From the NCBI RefSeq assembly GCF_000730625.1, contig NZ_BBIT01000002.1, forward strand, positions 620,001 through 684,000: a stretch of 64,000 bases of DNA. Direction: 5' to 3'. Shown here in pieces: positions 58,778 to 64,000 of this stretch (position 1 is its first letter; each line of letters begins with the position of its first letter). Below the pieces are notes generated by a model. The model was not told the origin of the DNA and did no database searches. It saw only the letters and a program-made list of their open reading frames with translations. The position numbers and the translations under genes are program-made. This DNA comes from Pseudomonas oryzihabitans NBRC 102199. GTDB taxonomy: Bacteria; Pseudomonadota; Gammaproteobacteria; Pseudomonadales; Pseudomonadaceae.

Positions 58778-59553
58778 GTACCGAATTCCAAGCCAACCTG
58801 GTGGCGCTGCGGACCATCGTCCATCGCGAAGTGCGCCGCTTCACCCGCATCTGGGCGCAGACACTGCTGCCGCCGGCGATCACCATGGTCCTGTACTTCG
58901 TGATCTTCGGTAACCTGATCGGCAATCGAATCGGCGGCATGGGTGGCTTCACCTACATGCAGTACATCGTGCCGGGCCTGATCATGATGTCGGTGATCAC
59001 CAACGCCTACAGCAACGTGGTCTCCAGCTTCTTCAGCAGCAAGTTCCAGCGCTCGGTGGAAGAACTGCTGGTCTCGCCGGTGTCGCCCCACGTCATCCTC
59101 ATCGGCTATGCCATGGGCGGCATCCTGCGTGGCCTGGCCGTGGCGGCCATCGTCAGCGTGCTGTCGCTGTTCTTTACCCACATGCAGGTGCACCACCTGG
59201 GCATCATGCTGCTGGTGATCATCCTCACCGCGGCGATCTTCGCCCTGGGCGGCTTCATCAACGCCGTTTACGCGCGCAACTTCGACGACATCTCCATCGT
59301 GCCGACCTTCGTGCTGACGCCCCTGACCTACCTGGGCGGGGTCTTCTATTCCATCGACCTGCTGCCGGCCTTTTGGCAGAAGGTGTCCCTGGTCAATCCG
59401 ATCCTGCACATGGTCAACGCCTTCCGCTACGGCATCCTCGGGGTGTCCGACATCCGCATCGGGGTGGCGATCGCCTTCATGCTGGTCGCCGTGGTCGTGC
59501 TTTATCTGGTCAGCATCCGCCTGCTCGTGAGCGGGCGCGGCATGCGTCATTGA
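58774..59553 (+). CDS. ABC-2 type exporter permease (PA2811-like)
   Basis: A 259-residue inner-membrane protein of the ABC-2 family with about six hydrophobic segments. Characteristic parts are an N-terminal cytoplasmic stretch ([20 protein letters not shown]) and the conserved pair [18 protein letters not shown] and [16 protein letters not shown]. It pairs with the upstream ATPase by a 4-base overlap. Substrate unknown. queF follows after 13 bases and may share the transcript. Confidence 0.9.
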   Translation: MSTEFQANLVALRTIVHREVRRFTRIWAQTLLPPAITMVLYFVIFGNLIGNRIGGMGGFTYMQYIVPGLIMMSVITNAYSNVVSSFFSSKFQRSVEELLVSPVSPHVILIGYAMGGILRGLAVAAIVSVLSLFFTHMQVHHLGIMLLVIILTAAIFALGGFINAVYARNFDDISIVPTFVLTPLTYLGGVFYSIDLLPAFWQKVSLVNPILHMVNAFRYGILGVSDIRIGVAIAFMLVAVVVLYLVSIRLLVSGRGMRH

Positions 59554-59566
59554 GTGTCTGAGCGTC

Positions 59567-60394
59567 ATGCATAGCGTAGAACAATCGCCCCTGGGCAAGA
59601 GCACCGAGTACGTCAGCCAGTACGCCCCGGAGCTGCTGTATCCGATCCCGCGCGCGCCCAAGTGGGCGGAGCTGGGGCTGGACGGGCAGGACCTGCCGTT
59701 TCGTGGCGTGGACATCTGGACCTGCTACGAGCTGTCCTGGCTGCTGCCGTCCGGCAAGCCGGTGGTGGCCATCGGCGAATTCGCCATTCCCGCCGATTCG
59801 CCGAACATCATCGAGTCCAAGTCCTTCAAGCTCTACCTCAATTCCCTGAACCAGTCGGCGTTCGCCAGCCTGGCCGAAGTCGAAACCGTGCTGGTCAAGG
59901 ACCTGAGCGCCGCGGCGGGCGGTGCCGTGGGTGTCAGCCTGGTGTCGCTGGACGACTGGGCGGCGCGCGGTGTGCAACGCCCCGATGGCCAGTGCGTCGA
60001 TGAGCTGGATATCAGCCTGGATCGCTACGCCCATCCGCAGGCGGATCTGCTGAGCGTGGGTGGAGCCCGGGATAGTCAGAGGTTTTACAGCCATTTGCTC
60101 AAGTCGAATTGCCCGGTCACCGGTCAGCCGGACTGGGGCACCGTGGTGATCGAGTACGAAGAGGGGTTGGCACTGGAGGCGGCGAGTCTGCTGCGCTACC
60201 TGGTCGCCTTCCGCCAGCATGCGGATTTCCACGAGCAGTGCGTCGAGCGCATCTATCTGGATCTGTGGCGGCTGCTCAAACCGGCGAAGCTGACCGTGTT
60301 CGCCCGCTATGTGCGGCGTGGCGGGCTGGACATCAATCCCTACCGAAGCAGTGACGCCCGCCAGCCCGCCGCGGAGCGTTACGTCCGGCAGTGA
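59567..60394 (+). CDS. queF: NADPH-dependent 7-cyano-7-deazaguanine reductase QueF
   Basis: A 275-residue two-domain (YqeF-like) tunnelling-fold enzyme that reduces preQ0 to preQ1 in queuosine synthesis. The NADPH/QueF motif [11 protein letters not shown] lies near residue 83 and the catalytic Cys182 in [13 protein letters not shown], followed by Asp189. The start ATG matches the family length. Adjacent to an ABC exporter but functionally separate. No preQ1 riboswitch is seen in the 13-base gap. Confidence 0.95.
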   Translation: MHSVEQSPLGKSTEYVSQYAPELLYPIPRAPKWAELGLDGQDLPFRGVDIWTCYELSWLLPSGKPVVAIGEFAIPADSPNIIESKSFKLYLNSLNQSAFASLAEVETVLVKDLSAAAGGAVGVSLVSLDDWAARGVQRPDGQCVDELDISLDRYAHPQADLLSVGGARDSQRFYSHLLKSNCPVTGQPDWGTVVIEYEEGLALEAASLLRYLVAFRQHADFHEQCVERIYLDLWRLLKPAKLTVFARYVRRGGLDINPYRSSDARQPAAERYVRQ

Positions 60395-60664
60395 TCAGAT
60401 GCCCATGCTGCTCAGGCTGTTCATGATCGAGCGGAGCGTGCCGGCCATGGTCGGATGACTGACCTCGAAGCGCTCCACCGCCAGATTGACGCCTTCCACC
60501 AGACTGCCATCCCGGGTATGGGTGGCATCTTCGTTGGCCAGCTGGAATTCGATGTCCCGGATCAGCAGTTCCAGTTCCTCCCGGTCCTCGGGCGAGGCGG
60601 GTGGGTCCTGGTCCAGCTGGTGGCGGAGGTGGTCGAGTTGTTCCTGCAGATGAGAGGTGGTCAT
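60395..60664 (-). CDS. DUF4404 family protein
   Basis: An 89-residue acidic helical protein: HLQEQLDHLRHQLDQDP and LELLIRDIEFQLANEDATH, then a C-terminal SHPTMAGTLRSIMNSLSSMGI. This fits DUF4404, a small uncharacterised family common in pseudomonads. The stop abuts queF tail to tail. Confidence 0.82.
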   Translation of the reverse strand: MTTSHLQEQLDHLRHQLDQDPPASPEDREELELLIRDIEFQLANEDATHTRDGSLVEGVNLAVERFEVSHPTMAGTLRSIMNSLSSMGI

Positions 60665-60769
60665 GGCGTTTCTCCTGTGTCCGGACTCTTTGACCGCAAC
60701 GTTGGGTCAAAGATCGAGTGACTGAGCCTGGCCCTAAGCCAAACTGGCAAAGCTATGACTATAATCGGC

Positions 60770-60775
60770 GCCTTT
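60770..60775 (+). promoter_or_regulatory. Putative -10 box of the mlaA promoter
   Basis: A perfect TATAAT lies 31 bases before the mlaA ATG. The -35 match is poor (CTGGCA at 60744-60749 with a 20-base spacer), so an activator or different sigma factor may be involved. Confidence 0.4.
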
Positions 60776-60806
60776 CAGGCGTCTGAGTTCAACGAGGAGA
60801 GAAGCG

Positions 60807-61508
60807 ATGACGGTCGAGCGACGTGGTTCCAGGGTATGGGGAGCGCTCCTTGCAACGGCCCTGACGTTTGCCGGTCAGGCGATGGCGGCCGACGCCGAGA
60901 ATCCCGATCCCTGGGAAGGCTTCAACCGCAAGATCTTCGTGTTCAACGATACCCTGGACACCTATGCCCTCAAGCCGGTCGCCCAAGGCTATCAGCGCTT
61001 CACGCCCGGCTTCGTGCAGACCGGCGTGAGCAACTTCTTCAACAATTTGGGTGATGTGCGCAACCTGGCCAACGATCTGCTGCAAGGCAAGGTCGAGCAC
61101 GCCGGGGTCGATACCGCGCGCCTGCTGATGAACACCACCCTGGGTGGTCTCGGCCTGGTCGACGTGGCCACCAAGGCCGGCCTGCAGCGCAACGACGAAG
61201 ACTTTGGCCAGACCCTGGGCAAGTGGGGTGCGAGCAGCGGTCCCTACCTGGTCCTGCCGTTCTTCGGCCCCAGCAGCGTGCGTGACGGCCTCGGTCGCAT
61301 CCCGGACAGCTACACCAGCGCCTATCCCTATGTGGACGATGTCGCCGTGCGCAACAGTGCCTTCGCCCTCAGCACCGTCGACACCCGCGCCGGTCTGCTG
61401 CAGGCCGAGCGCCTGATCACTGGCGACAAGTACGTGTTCATTCGCAACGCCTACCTGCAGACCCGTGAGTTCAAGGTCAAGGATGGCCAGGTGGTCGACG
61501 ACTTCTAG
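60807..61508 (+). CDS. mlaA: MlaA/VacJ outer-membrane lipid asymmetry protein without a lipobox
   Basis: A 233-residue MlaA family protein that removes misplaced phospholipids from the outer leaflet. Family blocks: PDPWEGFNRKIFVFNDTLD, YQRFTPGFVQTGVSNFFNNL, GGLGLVDVATKAGL and DFGQTLGKWGASSGPYLVLPFFGPSS, then RNAYLQTRE. The signal peptide ends AGQAMAADAE with a signal peptidase I-like site. No cysteine occurs anywhere in the protein, so it cannot be a lipoprotein as E. coli MlaA is. No other mla gene is in the window. Confidence 0.9.
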   Translation: MTVERRGSRVWGALLATALTFAGQAMAADAENPDPWEGFNRKIFVFNDTLDTYALKPVAQGYQRFTPGFVQTGVSNFFNNLGDVRNLANDLLQGKVEHAGVDTARLLMNTTLGGLGLVDVATKAGLQRNDEDFGQTLGKWGASSGPYLVLPFFGPSSVRDGLGRIPDSYTSAYPYVDDVAVRNSAFALSTVDTRAGLLQAERLITGDKYVFIRNAYLQTREFKVKDGQVVDDF

Positions 61509-61522
61509 TCCCGGCCCCAATG

Positions 61523-61551
61523 AAAAAGGCAGCCCTGAGGCTGCCTTTTTT
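61523..61551. terminator. Bidirectional terminator between mlaA and the PilZ gene
   Basis: AAAAAGGCAGCC (61523-61534), loop CTGA, GGCTGCCTTTTT (61539-61550), with one further T. A-run and T-run on both sides fit termination of both converging transcripts. Confidence 0.9.
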
Positions 61552-61565
61552 GTTGGCCAGGGCGC

Positions 61566-61865
61566 CTAGCGCATTTCCAGCACCGACAGGCCCAGCAGCT
61601 GCTTGCCCGAATCGGTGGCCTGGACCCGCAGGACCTCGGCGTCCGCTTCCAGGCCGGGGAGTTCGGCGTGGTTGGAGGGGATGAGCACGGTCACCTTGTC
61701 GCCGACCTGCAGGCGGGTGGCGGCCTCGATCTGGAAGCCGGTGCTGGACAGATCGACGCAGCGCGCCTCGAAGGAGGCGTCGCCGACCTTCAATACGGCC
61801 TTGGAGTCGACGTGCATGCGAATGAAATCGCGCTTCTCACTGTAAGAACGGTCGATGGTACTCAT
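61566..61865 (-). CDS. PilZ-domain cyclic di-GMP-binding protein
   Basis: A 99-residue stand-alone PilZ domain. The c-di-GMP motifs are intact: RxxxR at Arg12-Arg16 (KRDFIRM) and DxSxxG at Asp38-Gly43 (VDLSSTGF). The C-terminal half is the usual beta-barrel. It matches P. aeruginosa PA2799 in position. The output partner is unknown. Divergent from the rssB-like gene, with about 200 bases between them. Confidence 0.88.
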   Translation of the reverse strand: MSTIDRSYSEKRDFIRMHVDSKAVLKVGDASFEARCVDLSSTGFQIEAATRLQVGDKVTVLIPSNHAELPGLEADAEVLRVQATDSGKQLLGLSVLEMR

Positions 61866-62069
61866 GGCAATCCTACTGCTTGGGAGGATGGATGGCGGTT
61901 TGTTGGAGGTATAAACTCCATAAAGGCACCCTGTAAAGAAATTCCATCCAGTTGGCAAGCTTGAACGCCCCGGTGGATGGGAGTAGTGTCTCCGCCGTGT
62001 CGTAATCACCGTGGCCCGTGTCGGATCCTGTCCGCCGGTTTGCCGTTCGGGTGCATGCCTGGATCCTCT

Positions 62070-63254
62070 ATGTCTAATTCGCCTGCCACGCTCTTGATCA
62101 TTGACGATGACGAGGTGGTTCGCCTCAGTCTCGCCGACTATCTCGAAGACAGTGGCTTCAACGTCCTGCAGGCCAGCAATGGCCAGCAGGGCCTGGAAAT
62201 GTTCGAGCGCGAACAGCCCGACCTCATCATCTGCGACCTGCGCATGCCGCAGGTCGATGGGCTGACGCTGCTGCGGCGCATCAGCGAGCTGTCCATCGAT
62301 ACGCCGGTGCTGGTGCTGTCCGGCGCCGGCGTCATGAGCGACGTCGTGGAAGCCCTGCGCCTGGGCGCCGCCGATTACCTGATCAAGCCGCTGGAAGACC
62401 TGATGGTGCTCGAGCACTCGGTCAACCGCGCCCTGGATCGCGCCCGCCTGCGCCTGGAAAACGATCGCTACCGGGTCAAGCTGGAAAACACCAATCGCGA
62501 GCTGCAGGCCAGCCTGAGCCTGTTGCAGGAAGACCAGAACGCCGGACGGCACGTGCAGATGAACATGCTGCCGGTGACGCCCTGGGAAACCGAGGGGCTG
62601 AACTTCGCCCACGAGATCATCCCGTCGCTGTATCTGTCCGGCGATTTCGTCGACTACTTTCGCATCGACGAGCACCGCGTCGCCTTCTACCTGGCCGACG
62701 TCTCCGGACATGGCGCGTCCTCGGCCTTCGTGACCGTGCTGCTCAAGTTCATGACCACGCGCCTACTCTACGAGTCCAAGCGCAACGGCACCCTGCCCGA
62801 ATTCAAGCCCTCGGATGTGCTCGGTCACATCAACAGGGGTCTACTGGATTGCAAATTGGGCAAGCACGTGACCATGCTGGGTGGCGTCATCGACGAAACC
62901 ACGGGTACCCTGGCGTACAGCATCGGTAGCCATCTGCCCTTGCCGGTCCTGCATACCCCGGAAGAAACGCGGTTCCTGGTCGGCAAGGGGCTGCCGGTCG
63001 GCCTGTTCCAGGAGGCGACCTACAATGACCACCAGATGGATCTGCCCGAGCGTTTCAGCCTGACCCTCTTTTCGGATGGCATCTTCGACCTGCTGCCGGG
63101 AGACAATTTGAAAGAGAAAGAACACAGCTTGCCCGACTACGTCCGCCGCGCCGGCGGTACACTGGCAGGCCTGAGCGAAGCCCTGGATCTGGCATCCGTC
63201 ACCGAGATGCCCGACGATATCGCTTTGCTGGTGTTGAGCAGGAACCTGGCATGA
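62070..63254 (+). CDS. rssB: RssB-like response regulator with PP2C/SpoIIE phosphatase domain
   Basis: A 394-residue protein. The receiver (about 5-125) has the acidic triad IIDDDE and phospho-acceptor Asp56 (IICDLRMPQVDG). A helical linker follows, then a PP2C-type Ser phosphatase domain (about 190-394) with FYLADVSGHGASSAFVT, LGGVIDETTGTLAYSIGSH and LFSDGIFDL. It matches PA2798, which acts with a STAS protein in RpoS-related partner switching. The ATG at 62070 gives the family length. The next gene starts within its stop (4-base overlap). The symbol follows Pseudomonas usage as I recall it. Confidence 0.88.
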   Translation: MSNSPATLLIIDDDEVVRLSLADYLEDSGFNVLQASNGQQGLEMFEREQPDLIICDLRMPQVDGLTLLRRISELSIDTPVLVLSGAGVMSDVVEALRLGAADYLIKPLEDLMVLEHSVNRALDRARLRLENDRYRVKLENTNRELQASLSLLQEDQNAGRHVQMNMLPVTPWETEGLNFAHEIIPSLYLSGDFVDYFRIDEHRVAFYLADVSGHGASSAFVTVLLKFMTTRLLYESKRNGTLPEFKPSDVLGHINRGLLDCKLGKHVTMLGGVIDETTGTLAYSIGSHLPLPVLHTPEETRFLVGKGLPVGLFQEATYNDHQMDLPERFSLTLFSDGIFDLLPGDNLKEKEHSLPDYVRRAGGTLAGLSEALDLASVTEMPDDIALLVLSRNLA

Positions 63255-63733
63255 GCACCGGAAAAATCCAATTTGCCGAGCAGGATGGCACCTTCGTCCT
63301 GAAGTTTACCGGCGAGGTGCGTCTGACCCTCTGCTCGGCGCTGGACGCGACCATCGAGCACATCTTCTCGTCGTTGAATTTCTCGTCCATCGTCATCGAT
63401 CTGACCGAGACGCAGAGCATCGACAGCACCACCCTGGGCCTCTTGGCCAAGCTGTCGATCCTGTCGCGGCAGCGCATCGGGCTGCTGCCCATGCTGACCA
63501 CCAACAACCCGGACATCCTGCGGCTGCTGGATTCCATGGGTTTCGATCAGGTGTTCAATATCGTCGAGACCGTATTGCCTTGCCCGGATTGCCTGACCGA
63601 CCTGCCACCGCAGGACCAGTCCGAAGCCGAGGTGCGCAGTCGCGTGCTTGAAGCCCATCGGGTGTTGATGGGCCTCAATGAATCCAACCGCAATGCCTTT
63701 CGCGATCTGGTCAGTGCCCTCGAAAGGCACTGA
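63251..63733 (+). CDS. STAS-domain anti-sigma factor antagonist (RssC-like)
   Basis: A 160-residue protein. Residues 1-108 form a STAS domain with the phosphorylatable serine at Ser59 (QSIDSTTLGLLAKL). A C-terminal extension of ~50 residues starts with a CPDC pair (Cys111, Cys114) and a helical RVLEAHRVLMGLNESNRNAF segment. The upstream PP2C protein would dephosphorylate it. In P. aeruginosa the homologue is PA2797. The overlap with rssB shows coupled translation. Confidence 0.87.
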   Translation: MSTGKIQFAEQDGTFVLKFTGEVRLTLCSALDATIEHIFSSLNFSSIVIDLTETQSIDSTTLGLLAKLSILSRQRIGLLPMLTTNNPDILRLLDSMGFDQVFNIVETVLPCPDCLTDLPPQDQSEAEVRSRVLEAHRVLMGLNESNRNAFRDLVSALERH

Positions 63734-63745
63734 CCGCGTCAGCTC

Positions 63746-64000
63746 TTAGCGCTTGCCGGGCAGCAGCACTTCCAGCTTTTCCTGATCGCGCGCGAACTGG
63801 CGAATGCCTTCGGCCAGCTTTTCGGTGGCCATGGCGTCTTCGTTGTGCGCCCAGCGGAAGGCCGCCTCGTTCAGCTGCTGCTTGGGCTCACCGCCCTTGC
63901 TGTCGGCGGTCAGCACGCGCGGCAGGTCGCCCTGGGCTTCCGACAGCTGCTGCAGCAACTCGGGGCTGATGGTCAGGCGGTCGCAGCCGGCCAACTGCTC
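63746..64000 (-). CDS. tal: Transaldolase (C-terminal part, runs off the window)
   Basis: Only the last ~84 residues are visible: [24 protein letters not shown] and the C-terminal [25 protein letters not shown] helix, followed by [15 protein letters not shown]. These match the C-terminus of class I transaldolase (pentose phosphate pathway). The rest lies beyond 64000. It converges with the STAS gene. Confidence 0.88.
   Translation of the reverse strand, partial: EQLAGCDRLTISPELLQQLSEAQGDLPRVLTADSKGGEPKQQLNEAAFRWAHNEDAMATEKLAEGIRQFARDQEKLEVLLPGKR

Overview
The window is GC-rich (visibly about 65% G+C) bacterial chromosome with dense, tightly packed genes, many 1-4 base stop/start overlaps and no rRNA, tRNA, CRISPR array, prophage or transposase that I can see. 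The protein families and the gene order at the right end (PA2817-like protein, ABC ATPase, ABC permease, queF, DUF4404, mlaA, PilZ protein, rssB-like and STAS genes, tal) match what I remember of the Pseudomonas aeruginosa PA2817-PA2796 segment. The muxABC-opmB operon, ybiT, mqo and tamAB also fit Pseudomonas. I read it as a Pseudomonas core-genome segment and do not assign a species.

Layout: 1-4254 holds the ribose operon rbsBACR on the minus strand, with a clear promoter and an 18-base palindromic operator at 4289-4306. 4463-9399 holds apt, an ABM-domain monooxygenase, folE, an Smr endonuclease, an NAD-salvage pair (NadR-like kinase and PnuC), uppP and a DUF1294 membrane protein. 9476-18454 holds ggt, mqo, ybiT, an odd receiver protein, a small acidic ORF and two tandem MFS exporters. 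18519-27601 holds a DUF192 protein, a PstS-like/OmpA fusion, xthA, tamA-tamB and tpx. 27761-36727 is the muxABC-opmB RND efflux operon. 37029-42074 holds an SCP2 protein, sohB, acuI, and cysI with its DUF934 partner.

42075-46263 is an efeUOB-type ferrous iron uptake operon with an extra imelysin-like EfeO paralogue. Upstream of it lie a Tat-exported beta-propeller protein, a small membrane protein and an RlmN-like radical SAM methyltransferase. 49094-57232 holds a DUF1883 protein, a PQQ-type sugar dehydrogenase, metH, a receiver-CheC protein overlapping a PAS-GGDEF diguanylate cyclase, and nfuA. 57292-64000 is the PA2817-to-tal block. It includes an ABC-2 exporter, queF, a cysteine-free MlaA, a PilZ protein, and an RssB-like receiver/phosphatase with its STAS partner.

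Most of the window is ordinary housekeeping and I found no fully convincing new system. The points most worth a second look are: the receiver protein with Asn at the phospho-acceptor position (15168-15584); the orphan PstS-like/OmpA fusion (19239-20594); the MlaA with no lipobox and no cysteine at all; the twin M75 proteins in the efe operon and the CRP/ANR-like palindrome before efeU; the CheC-receiver/GGDEF pair; a structured element upstream of pnuC; and several strong inverted repeats that do not look like terminators.
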